Positions 7,010 to 13,539 of a DNA stretch of 14,615 bases are shown here, in pieces. The notes under the pieces were generated by a model. The model had not been told where the DNA came from, did no database searches, and was given only the letters and a program-made list of their open reading frames with translations. Position numbers and translations under genes: made by a program. Positions within the stretch are counted from its first letter, which is position 1. Each line of letters begins with the position of its first letter. This DNA is from Lachnospiraceae bacterium (GTDB lineage Bacteria; Bacillota_A; Clostridia; Lachnospirales; Lachnospiraceae): NCBI GenBank assembly GCA_017542725.1, contig JAFXWR010000298.1, positions 1 to 14,615 of the forward strand, written 5' to 3'.

Positions 7010-8113
7010 CTATTCGCCCTCCTTGATGAATTTTTTTAGTGTGACCGCCTTTAGATTTTTAATTATTGGAAATTTATTTTTTAAAACTTCCATATATTGT
7101 TTCATCGCTGGAGCAGATGTAAATATCATAACAACTATCAATACGATAGAATAGATAAGCATTCTGAAATCTGAAAGTCCTCTAAGCATCTCAGGCAGAA
7201 GAGTTAAAACTACTGCAGCAATTATCGAACCTCTGATTCTTCCCATGCCACCAAGAACTACGAATACAAGAATTGTTATAGACATATTGTATCCGAAGTT
7301 TTTTGGAAGAGCAGTGAGAGTGGTTAAGTTGTGCGCATATAGAACGCCAGCAACACCAGCCATACTACTTGCTATTGTAAATGCTATGAGTTTATACTTT
7401 GTAGCACTTATTCCAACTGATTCGGCTGCGATAAGATTGTCGCGAAGTGCTTTTATATTTCTACCAGTTCTTGAATTTACTAAGTTTAAAATTATCGTTA
7501 CTACTATAATAAGTAGTATTACACCTGCTGTAAATGAAGAGTAGTGCGGAGTGCCGGTTATTCCTTGAGCACCTTTTATAACTACAAATCCTTTATCTGA
7601 TAAGCCAAGTGCCATTGTATTTTTAAGTGAAAAGTGGGCTCCGTTCTCGTCAAAGCCAAGATAAATTGCATTTGCAATATTTTTTATAATTTCACCGAAA
7701 GCAAGAGTGACAATAGCAAGGTAGTCGCCTTTAAGTCTTAAAACTGGAATACCGATTAAAAGACCTGCAAAACCTGCAGTGACTGCTCCGATAAGTATTG
7801 CAATGATAAATAAATATAATCCTTCAACACCAAGGAATTTCATATATCGTGTAAATACAGCACTAGTAAATGCACCCACACACATAAATCCTGCGTGACC
7901 AAGACTTAATTCGCCACTAATTCCGACGACTAAGTTAAGTGAAACTGCAAGTATTGAGTAAGTGCAAAATGGAACAAGTAAGCCATTTAAGAGTGAAGAT
8001 ATTTTCCCTTGAGAAGAAAGAATCATAACTACAGCATAAGCAATAATTATCATGAGATAAATGCTTAAATTGTATCTTGCTTTCTTTTGCCTTTTTAATT
8101 TGAAATAATCCAT
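7010..8113 (-). CDS. livM: Branched-chain amino acid ABC transporter permease LivM
   Basis: 367 aa membrane protein with about 8-10 hydrophobic segments; a basic N-terminus (KLKRQKKAR) and a Lys-rich C-terminus probably face the cytoplasm. Family landmarks are SLGHAGF (70-76), VLRLKGDYLAIVTLAFGEI (from 124) and the ATPase-contact loop SRTGRNIKALRDNLIAAESVGI. It forms the membrane channel together with LivH. The ATG lies one base after the livH stop, with a moderate GAGAAAG upstream inside livH. Nothing is broken or missing. Close homologues in urea or amide importers (UrtC type) cannot be fully excluded, but no urease-type genes are nearby. Confidence 0.93.
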   Translation of the reverse strand: MDYFKLKRQKKARYNLSIYLMIIIAYAVVMILSSQGKISSLLNGLLVPFCTYSILAVSLNLVVGISGELSLGHAGFMCVGAFTSAVFTRYMKFLGVEGLYLFIIAILIGAVTAGFAGLLIGIPVLRLKGDYLAIVTLAFGEIIKNIANAIYLGFDENGAHFSLKNTMALGLSDKGFVVIKGAQGITGTPHYSSFTAGVILLIIVVTIILNLVNSRTGRNIKALRDNLIAAESVGISATKYKLIAFTIASSMAGVAGVLYAHNLTTLTALPKNFGYNMSITILVFVVLGGMGRIRGSIIAAVVLTLLPEMLRGLSDFRMLIYSIVLIVVMIFTSAPAMKQYMEVLKNKFPIIKNLKAVTLKKFIKEGE

Positions 8114-8114
8114 A

Positions 8115-8996
8115 CTATACTTTCTCTATATTTGATTTGCCAAGTATTCCTGATGGCTTTACAAGAAGCATTATAATCAAAACTGAAAATACTATCGCAT
8201 CAGATAACTGGGCAGAAATATATGCCTTAGATAAATTTTCAAGGACTCCGAGAATAAGTCCGCCTATAAATGCACCAGGTATAGAACCGATGCCACCGAT
8301 AACGGCTGCAACGAATGCTTTGATACCAGGCATAGCACCTGTTGTAGGAGTTAGAGTTGGATAAGCTGAGCAAAGTAAAACTCCAGCAAAGGCAGCTAAA
8401 AATGATCCTATGGCAAATGTCATTGCTATAGTGCCATTTACATTTATACCCATAAGAGTACTTGCGCTTCTATCTTCAGAAACTGCAAGCATTGCTTGAC
8501 CCATTTTTGTTTTATTGATAAATGTTGTGAGTGCAAGCATTATAACTATACAAAGAGCTATGGTTACTATACTTTCACTAGAAATTATAAGTTGTCCACC
8601 AAAGAGTTTTAGTGGAGGAATAGTAACAATACTCTTAAAACTTTTAGTATTTGCTCCAAATATAAGTAGTGCAATATTTTGCAAAAAATAAGAGACGCCA
8701 ATTGCAGTTATAAGAACTGCGAGTGAGTTTGCCCCTCTTAGCGGTTTATAGGCAATTCTTTCTATAATAACACCTATAAATGTGCAAGCGATAGCTGCAA
8801 GCAATACGCTTATAATTGGATTAATACCCATTTGACTCATAAAAACAAAAGTGATGTATGATCCAATCATTAACACATCACCATGTGCAAAATTAAGCAT
8901 TTTGGCTATACCATAAACCATGGTATAGCCAAGTGCTATAATTGCATATATTGATCCGAGACTAAGCCCGTTTACAAAATATGTTAAAAAATCCAT
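8115..8996 (-). CDS. livH: Branched-chain amino acid ABC transporter permease LivH
   Basis: 293 aa, about eight hydrophobic segments, normal LivH length. Typical landmarks are GYTMVYGI (23-30), MLNFAHGDVLMIGSY (from 33) and GGIGSIPGAFIGG in the second half. It forms the transport channel with LivM. The start lies only two bases after the livJ stop, and no Shine-Dalgarno-like sequence is visible in the preceding 20 or so bases. Its translation therefore probably depends on ribosomes finishing livJ. A perfect 13-bp hairpin covers codons 22-32 (listed separately). Both features could lower permease output relative to the binding protein, which is needed in excess (inference). Confidence 0.93.
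   Translation of the reverse strand: MDFLTYFVNGLSLGSIYAIIALGYTMVYGIAKMLNFAHGDVLMIGSYITFVFMSQMGINPIISVLLAAIACTFIGVIIERIAYKPLRGANSLAVLITAIGVSYFLQNIALLIFGANTKSFKSIVTIPPLKLFGGQLIISSESIVTIALCIVIMLALTTFINKTKMGQAMLAVSEDRSASTLMGINVNGTIAMTFAIGSFLAAFAGVLLCSAYPTLTPTTGAMPGIKAFVAAVIGGIGSIPGAFIGGLILGVLENLSKAYISAQLSDAIVFSVLIIMLLVKPSGILGKSNIEKV
8902..8932 (-). repeat. Perfect 13-bp hairpin within the livH 5' coding region
   Basis: Arms 8902-8914 and 8920-8932 are exact reverse complements with a 5-base loop. In the livH mRNA this is a 13-bp stem beginning 64 bases after the start codon and covering codons 22-32 (LGYTMVYGIAK). There is no U-tract on the livH strand, so it is not an intrinsic terminator. Part of the symmetry is forced by the conserved motif GYTMVYG, but the flanking codons extend it perfectly. 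Confidence 0.75.
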
Positions 8997-8998
8997 AA

Positions 8999-10183
8999 TT
9001 AATTTGCTAATGTATAAGCACCATCTTTGATTACAACTGCCTTTGGTGTCTTATTTGGTTCTCCATTTGATTTCCAGCTAATGCTATCACCAGTAAGACC
9101 TTTAAGTGTGATAGAAGTCATAGCTGATTTTACAGCATTGCAAATGTCTGAAACAGAACTTGCAGGTGTTACATTTGCATTCTCAATTGCGAGCTTAAGA
9201 GCATATGCACAGTCATAAGAGTCAGCTGCGAATTGGTTAGGAATCTCGCCATGTCTCTTTTGATACTCATTAACGAAGTTTACTGTTAAATCGTCAGTAG
9301 CATCTGCTGAGAATGGAGTAAGAAGCATAAGTCCTTCTGCGAGAGATTTGTCAAAATTCTCAAGTGTGAGGATACCATCCATACCATCACATCCGAAGAA
9401 TGTTGGAGCATATCCCATTTGCTTAGCTTGATTTAATACAAGTGCAGCCTCTGAATAATAGAATGGTAAGAATACGAGGTCAGCATTTGCTGCTTTAAGT
9501 TTTGTAAGTTGAGTAGTGAAATCAGTTTTAGAATCTGCAGTGAATTGCTCTTCAGCAACTACTTCGAAATTTTTTCCAGCTGCTTCTTGCACGAATTTCT
9601 CATAGATACCTGTAGAGTATACATCAGATGCATCATAGATGATTCCTATTTTCTTTGCAAGGTTGTGACTGTCGATGTATTGAGCTGATGCGATACCTTG
9701 GTCAGGATCTGAGAAGCACATTCTGAATACATTTGGGTTTGCAGTACAATCAACTGCAGAACCAGATGGAGTAATTTGGAACATGTTGTCTGCGCCTGTC
9801 TTGTCTGCAACTGCAAGACAAGGTGATGAAGTAGTAGTTCCAATTAATAATTGCATACCCCAGTCTTTAAGTGAGTTGTAAGCATTTACAGCTTTCTCAG
9901 CATCGTGTTCGTCGTCGGCAAAGCGGTATTCAACTTGATAACCATTAAAACCACCATTTGCATTGATTTCATCTATAGCTATTTTAATTCCATTTTGTAC
10001 AGCTTGTCCATATACGGCTGCACCTCCAGTTATAGGTCCAATACCACCAACTTTGAATACTTGTGGTGCCTCTGTTGCTGCAGCAGTACTTTCTGCAGTA
10101 GTGTTTGTAGCTTGCTTTTGTCCACATGCGAAAAGTGTAGTAGCAAGTGTTAAAGCAAGAAGTACAGATAAAAGTTTTTTCAT
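8999..10183 (-). CDS. livJ: Branched-chain amino acid ABC transporter substrate-binding lipoprotein LivJ
   Basis: 394 aa. The signal peptide ends LFAC (C20), anchoring the protein to the outer face of the membrane, followed by a Thr/Ala/Glu-rich linker to about residue 40. The mature part matches the type I periplasmic-binding-protein fold of Leu/Ile/Val-binding proteins: FKVGGIGPITGG at the start, YGQAVQNGIKIAIDEINANGG, then LIGTTTSSPCLAVAD and GIIYDASDVYSTG in the two lobes. It captures amino acids for LivHMGF. The ATG has AGGAGG about ten bases upstream (10199-10194 on this strand). It is the first gene of the operon, transcribed from a promoter facing away from rarA. Exact ligand preference (Leu, Ile, Val or another amino acid) cannot be settled from the sequence. 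Confidence 0.92.
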   Translation of the reverse strand: MKKLLSVLLALTLATTLFACGQKQATNTTAESTAAATEAPQVFKVGGIGPITGGAAVYGQAVQNGIKIAIDEINANGGFNGYQVEYRFADDEHDAEKAVNAYNSLKDWGMQLLIGTTTSSPCLAVADKTGADNMFQITPSGSAVDCTANPNVFRMCFSDPDQGIASAQYIDSHNLAKKIGIIYDASDVYSTGIYEKFVQEAAGKNFEVVAEEQFTADSKTDFTTQLTKLKAANADLVFLPFYYSEAALVLNQAKQMGYAPTFFGCDGMDGILTLENFDKSLAEGLMLLTPFSADATDDLTVNFVNEYQKRHGEIPNQFAADSYDCAYALKLAIENANVTPASSVSDICNAVKSAMTSITLKGLTGDSISWKSNGEPNKTPKAVVIKDGAYTLAN

Positions 10184-10215
10184 ATTATAAAATCCTCCTA
10201 AAAAGTTGTAGAATA

Positions 10216-10244
10216 AATATACTAAAAAATGGCATAAAAAACAA
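10216..10244 (-). promoter_or_regulatory. Candidate livJ operon promoter
   Basis: On the - strand, TTGTTT (complement of 10239-10244) and TATATT (complement of 10216-10221) are spaced by 17 bases, giving a leader of about 25 bases with the livJ ribosome binding site in it. The -35 box is a partial match. Another weaker pair lies further upstream (TTGAAC with TATTGT), so this assignment is tentative. Confidence 0.45.
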
Positions 10245-10249
10245 TACTT

Positions 10250-10351
10250 GATATAACTTTTTGTTCAAAAGTATTATATAGGTATAACTAAAAGTTATAT
10301 GCCTAAATGCTAATGTGTAGTATTAGCAAGCGGTTATAAAAAGTTATATGC
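10250..10351. promoter_or_regulatory. Cluster of four AGTTATA boxes with nested hairpins in the livJ/rarA divergent region
   Basis: The 7-mer AGTTATA or its complement TATAACT occurs at 10252-10258, 10283-10289, 10293-10299 and 10342-10348. The middle two form a 7-bp inverted repeat around AAA. A 13-base direct repeat (AAAAGTTATATGC) occurs at 10290-10302 and 10339-10351. Between its copies lies another dyad, TGCTAAT (10308-10314) with ATTAGCA (10322-10328). The arrangement looks like a regulator-binding region upstream of livJ and/or rarA. The regulator is unknown. Confidence 0.5.
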
Positions 10352-10379
10352 TCTTAACCTATATAAATATTGAAATATT

Positions 10380-10388
10380 TGCTATAAT
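10380..10388 (+). promoter_or_regulatory. Extended -10 promoter of rarA, very close to the start codon
   Basis: TG at 10380-10381 plus TATAAT at 10383-10388 is a full extended -10. No good -35 hexamer is present at the right distance. The rarA ATG begins only 10 bases after the last base of the -10, so the transcript would have a leader of roughly 0-6 bases. Confidence 0.55.
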
Positions 10389-10397
10389 AATAAACCT

Positions 10398-11714
10398 ATG
10401 AACGTATTTGATTACATGGAAGAAAAGTGGAAAGAGAACGAAGCTCCGCTTGCATCTCGTATGAGACCAACCACACTTGAAGAGGTTGTAGGTCAGGAAG
10501 AAATAATTGGCGAGGGCAAGCTTCTTTATCGTGCGATAAAAGCTGATAAATTAAGTTCTATAATATTGTATGGACCTCCAGGTGTAGGGAAGACTACACT
10601 TGCGAAAGTAATTGCAAACACTACGAAGGCAAACTTCTATCAAGTTAATGCGACAACTGCAGGCAAGAAAGACATGGAAGCTGTAGTAGAAGAGGCTAAA
10701 CAAAATATTGCAACTAAGGGAAGTAAGTCTATCTTATTTATAGATGAGATACATAGGTTTAATAAATCGCAGCAAGATTTTTTACTTCCATATGTGGAAG
10801 ATGGAACAATAATTCTAATTGGTGCCACAACTGAGAATCCATATTTTGAAGTTAATAGTGCGCTCCTATCTCGTTCAAGAATATTTGAGTTAAAGCCGCT
10901 CAGTAAAGAAAATATTTTAACTTTGATACATAGGACATTTGAATCTGACAAGGGAGTAAAATCATTTAATGCAAAAATAACTGACGATGCAGCAGATTTT
11001 TTGGCTCGCGTTGCAGATGGAGATGCGAGAGCAGCATTAAATGCAATCGAACTTGCAGTTTTGACTACAGATAAAAATAAAGATGGTATTATCAATATAG
11101 ATTTAAAAGTTGCAGAGGAGTGTATACAGAAAAAAGCTGTTCGATATGACAAGGATGGCGACAATCACTACGATACTATAAGTGCATTTATAAAATCACT
11201 TCGTGGTTCAGACCCTGATGCAGCACTTTACTATCTTGCAAAGATGCTTGCTGCTGGGGAAGATATAAAATTTATAGCAAGACGAATGATGATATCAGCA
11301 TCAGAAGATGTTGGAAATGCAAATCCTATGGCAATATGTGTCGCTACATCAGCGGCTCAAGCGGTTGAAAGAGTTGGTCTTCCTGAGGCGAGAATCATCC
11401 TGGCACAAGCCGTAACTTATATTGCCTCATCTCCAAAGTCAAATGCTTCTTATCTTGGTTTAGAAAAGGCGATGGGGATAGTGAATGAAAAAGGAAATTT
11501 AACTATACCAAGTTATCTAAGAGGTACGCATAAGGGGGCAGAAAATCTTGGCCGCGGTATTGGTTATAAATATGCTCACGATTATCCAAATCACTATGTG
11601 GACCAGCAGTATTTGCCTGATGAGATAAAAGATGTGAAATTTTATGAGCCTACAGATATAGGCTATGAAGAAAAAATAAGAGAGTATTTTAAGAAGATAG
11701 GTAGAAAAAAATAG
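10398..11714 (+). CDS. rarA: Replication-associated recombination protein A (RarA/MgsA), AAA+ ATPase
   Basis: 438 aa, normal for the RarA/MgsA/WHIP family. These cytoplasmic ATPases act at stalled replication forks and single-stranded gaps, related to clamp-loader and RuvB ATPases. The N-terminus EAPLASRMRPTTLEEVVGQEE (from residue 15) is the standard family start. Walker A is GPPGVGKTT (59-67), Walker B is LFIDEIHRF with D116/E117, and ATTENPYFEVNSALLSR and RSRIFELKPLS hold the sensor and arginine-finger region. The C-terminal half (about 250-438) is the tetramerisation domain, including NPMAICVATSAAQAVERVGLPEARI and RGTHKGAENLGRGIGYKY. The ATG at 10398 is kept because it matches family N-termini, yet it has no Shine-Dalgarno sequence and lies next to the -10 box. 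Divergent from livJ and likely a single-gene unit. Confidence 0.95.
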   Translation: MNVFDYMEEKWKENEAPLASRMRPTTLEEVVGQEEIIGEGKLLYRAIKADKLSSIILYGPPGVGKTTLAKVIANTTKANFYQVNATTAGKKDMEAVVEEAKQNIATKGSKSILFIDEIHRFNKSQQDFLLPYVEDGTIILIGATTENPYFEVNSALLSRSRIFELKPLSKENILTLIHRTFESDKGVKSFNAKITDDAADFLARVADGDARAALNAIELAVLTTDKNKDGIINIDLKVAEECIQKKAVRYDKDGDNHYDTISAFIKSLRGSDPDAALYYLAKMLAAGEDIKFIARRMMISASEDVGNANPMAICVATSAAQAVERVGLPEARIILAQAVTYIASSPKSNASYLGLEKAMGIVNEKGNLTIPSYLRGTHKGAENLGRGIGYKYAHDYPNHYVDQQYLPDEIKDVKFYEPTDIGYEEKIREYFKKIGRKK

Positions 11715-11761
11715 TATTAAATACGCTAAAATTGTGGCGATTTAGTTATTACATTATGTTG

Positions 11762-11789
11762 TTGAGTTTATAGCATTTTATGCTATAAT
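11762..11789 (+). promoter_or_regulatory. Promoter of the fba-plsY-rfbH unit, with overlapping dyad
   Basis: TTGAGT at 11762-11767 and TATAAT at 11784-11789, 16 bases apart, with TG at 11781-11782 making an extended -10. A perfect inverted repeat, TTATAGCA (11768-11775) and TGCTATAA (11781-11788) around five bases, fills the spacer and overlaps the -10. This position suits an operator, though the regulator is unknown. Predicted start is near 11796. Confidence 0.7.
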
Positions 11790-11818
11790 TATATATATTA
11801 AATATATGTATATATATG

Positions 11819-11844
11819 TAGCATTTCCCGGATAGGGAGTGCTA
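11819..11844 (+). promoter_or_regulatory. Leader hairpin upstream of fba
   Basis: TAGCATTTCCC (11819-11829) pairs with GGGAGTGCTA (11835-11844) over a GGATA loop. The stem has ten pairs including one T-G wobble and one bulged T. It lies in the predicted leader, about 33 bases before the fba ATG. There is no run of U after it, so it is more likely an mRNA-stability or regulatory element than a terminator. Confidence 0.5.
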
Positions 11845-11877
11845 GTTTTAGTATGAAAAAGATGTTTGGAGGTAAAT

Positions 11878-12813
11878 ATGTTAGTTACAACAAAAGAAAT
11901 GTTTAAAAAAGCTTATGATGGAGGTTACGCAATTGGCGCTTTCAATGTCAATAACATGGAAATAATTCAAGGAATTACAGAGGCGGCTTCAGAACTCAAA
12001 AGTCCAGTTATACTTCAAGTTTCAAAAGGTGCAAGAGAGTATGCAAACCATACCTATCTTGTAAAACTCGTTGATGCAGCAGTAAAACTTTATCCTGAGA
12101 TTCCTATAGCACTTCATCTTGACCATGGTGATAGTTTTGAACTTTGTAAAAGTTGTATCGATGGTGGATTTACTTCTGTAATGATAGATTTATCTTCAAA
12201 GAGCTTTGAAGAAAATGTTGAAGGAACAAAAAAAGTTGTAGAGTATGCACATGCTCACGGAGTTGTAGTTGAAGCAGAACTTGGAACTCTTGCTGGTATA
12301 GAAGATGATGTAAAAGTTGAAGAGGGAAAGCAGTCATATACCGACCCAAGTATGGTTGAAGAATTTGTAAGTAAGACAAATTGTGATTCTCTTGCAATTG
12401 CAATTGGCACATCACATGGCGCATATAAGTTTAAACCAGGCACAAAGCCACAACTTAGATTTGATATACTTGAAGAAGTTTCAAAAAGAATTCCTGGATT
12501 CCCTATAGTTCTTCATGGCGCATCAAGTGTGCCACAAGAATTTGTAAAGATGGTAAATGAATTTGGTGGACATATGCCAGATGCTATTGGTGTTCCTGAA
12601 GACCAACTTCGTCATGCAGCAGAATTATCAGTATGTAAAATAAATATTGATAGTGACATAAGACTTGCTATGACAGGAAATATAAGAAAATATTTTGCAG
12701 AGCATCCAGATCATTTTGATCCAAGACAATATTTAAAACCAGCTCGTGCAGCAGTTAAAGATATGGTTTCGCACAAAATTAAAGATGTGCTCGGCAGCGC
12801 TGGTAAGATTTAA
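11878..12813 (+). CDS. fba: Class II fructose-1,6-bisphosphate aldolase
   Basis: 311 aa from the ATG at 11878, which has GGAGGT at 11868-11873. An in-frame TTG at 11866 is not used as start because the ribosome binding site would overlap it. The zinc-dependent enzyme cleaves fructose-1,6-bisphosphate to dihydroxyacetone phosphate and glyceraldehyde-3-phosphate in glycolysis and works in reverse in gluconeogenesis. Visible active-site residues are catalytic D82 and zinc ligand H83 in LHLDHG, E134 in VEAELG, zinc ligands H180 in IGTSHG and H213 in LHGASS, and the phosphate-binding region KINIDSDIR. The length and spacing suit the form common in Clostridia. It heads a tight group with plsY (one base later). 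Its product dihydroxyacetone phosphate is one step from glycerol-3-phosphate, the PlsY substrate. A tagatose-bisphosphate aldolase is a less likely alternative. Confidence 0.93.
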   Translation: MLVTTKEMFKKAYDGGYAIGAFNVNNMEIIQGITEAASELKSPVILQVSKGAREYANHTYLVKLVDAAVKLYPEIPIALHLDHGDSFELCKSCIDGGFTSVMIDLSSKSFEENVEGTKKVVEYAHAHGVVVEAELGTLAGIEDDVKVEEGKQSYTDPSMVEEFVSKTNCDSLAIAIGTSHGAYKFKPGTKPQLRFDILEEVSKRIPGFPIVLHGASSVPQEFVKMVNEFGGHMPDAIGVPEDQLRHAAELSVCKINIDSDIRLAMTGNIRKYFAEHPDHFDPRQYLKPARAAVKDMVSHKIKDVLGSAGKI

Positions 12814-12814
12814 T

Positions 12815-13531
12815 ATGTATAGGTTAGAATTTAATATAGTATTAATGTTAATAATCGGATACCTATTTGGTTCAATTCCAATAGGATATCTCTATTGTAA
12901 AGCCCACGGTGTAAATATTTTTGACATAGGCTCAGGAAATCCAGGCAGTACCAATGTAGGTAGGATACTTGGTAAAACTCATGGAAGAATAGTTTTTGTG
13001 CTTGATATTGTTAAGACATTACTACCTATACTAATTGCACACTATGTACTTATAAAATTAAACTATGAGAGAAATAGTGTCGGCTTTTCATCAATACTAG
13101 TTAAGAATTTTTCACTAAATTTAAAAGTATTGCATATGAATTCTCTGAGAGACCCATTTGTAATATTCACTACAGGACTTGGCGCAATACTAGGTCATAA
13201 CTTCCCATTTACTACAGGATTTAAAGGTGGCAAAGGGATAACTTGTACAGTTGCAGTAGTTGCATATTTCAATGTGGCATTTGCAGTAGTGTTATTCTTA
13301 ATCCATAAAATAATAGGCAAACTCACTGGCTATGTGAGCCTTGCATCTATACTTGCACTTATAATTATGTTTTTGTCATCACTTGTAATGTCAATATTTA
13401 AAATATATCCATTTGATTTTGACTATGCATATGCTGTGCTTCCTGAGATATTTATCATGATGATTCTTGGAATTGCACGCCACAAAGAAAATATAGTTCG
13501 CCTAGAGCACGGCACCGAAAATAAGATGTAG
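12815..13531 (+). CDS. plsY: Acyl-phosphate:glycerol-3-phosphate acyltransferase PlsY
   Basis: 238 aa from the ATG at 12815, one base after the fba stop; upstream in-frame codons inside fba are not part of the protein. PlsY is a membrane enzyme that moves an acyl group from acyl-phosphate to glycerol-3-phosphate, making lysophosphatidic acid, the first step of phospholipid synthesis in most Gram-positives. All three conserved active-site loops are present: GSGNPGSTNVGR (39-50), GHNFPFTTGFKGGKG (127-141) and ARHKENIVRLEHG (from 222, with H223). At 238 aa it is somewhat longer than many PlsY proteins; the extra length lies between about residues 70 and 115. Only a weak GGTAAGA precedes the start, so translational coupling to fba is likely. 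Next gene begins eight bases after the stop. Confidence 0.93.
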   Translation: MYRLEFNIVLMLIIGYLFGSIPIGYLYCKAHGVNIFDIGSGNPGSTNVGRILGKTHGRIVFVLDIVKTLLPILIAHYVLIKLNYERNSVGFSSILVKNFSLNLKVLHMNSLRDPFVIFTTGLGAILGHNFPFTTGFKGGKGITCTVAVVAYFNVAFAVVLFLIHKIIGKLTGYVSLASILALIIMFLSSLVMSIFKIYPFDFDYAYAVLPEIFIMMILGIARHKENIVRLEHGTENKM

Positions 13532-13539
13532 AGGAAATA

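Noticed and set aside
9646..9843. Gln/Leu/Thr-rich open frame within livJ, and other long frames opposite livM, livH, rarA, fba and rfbH
   Set aside because: Shadows of real genes in other frames: biased composition, no ribosome binding sites and no recognisable motifs.
10030..10110. Repeated CTGCAG-containing stretch in the livJ linker region
   Set aside because: Explained by codons for an Ala/Thr/Glu-rich lipoprotein linker; no regular repeat unit.
11788..11820. Alternating AT/TA run in the fba leader
   Set aside because: Low-complexity A/T sequence common in such genomes; no fixed repeat unit and no evidence of function.
11866..11877. Upstream TTG as alternative fba start
   Set aside because: It would place the GGAGG ribosome binding site inside the coding sequence; the ATG at 11878 has ideal spacing and matches family N-termini.
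12746..12814. N-terminal extension of PlsY overlapping the fba end
   Set aside because: The extra residues are a shifted-frame reading of fba and do not resemble a PlsY N-terminus; the ATG at 12815 begins directly before the first membrane segment.
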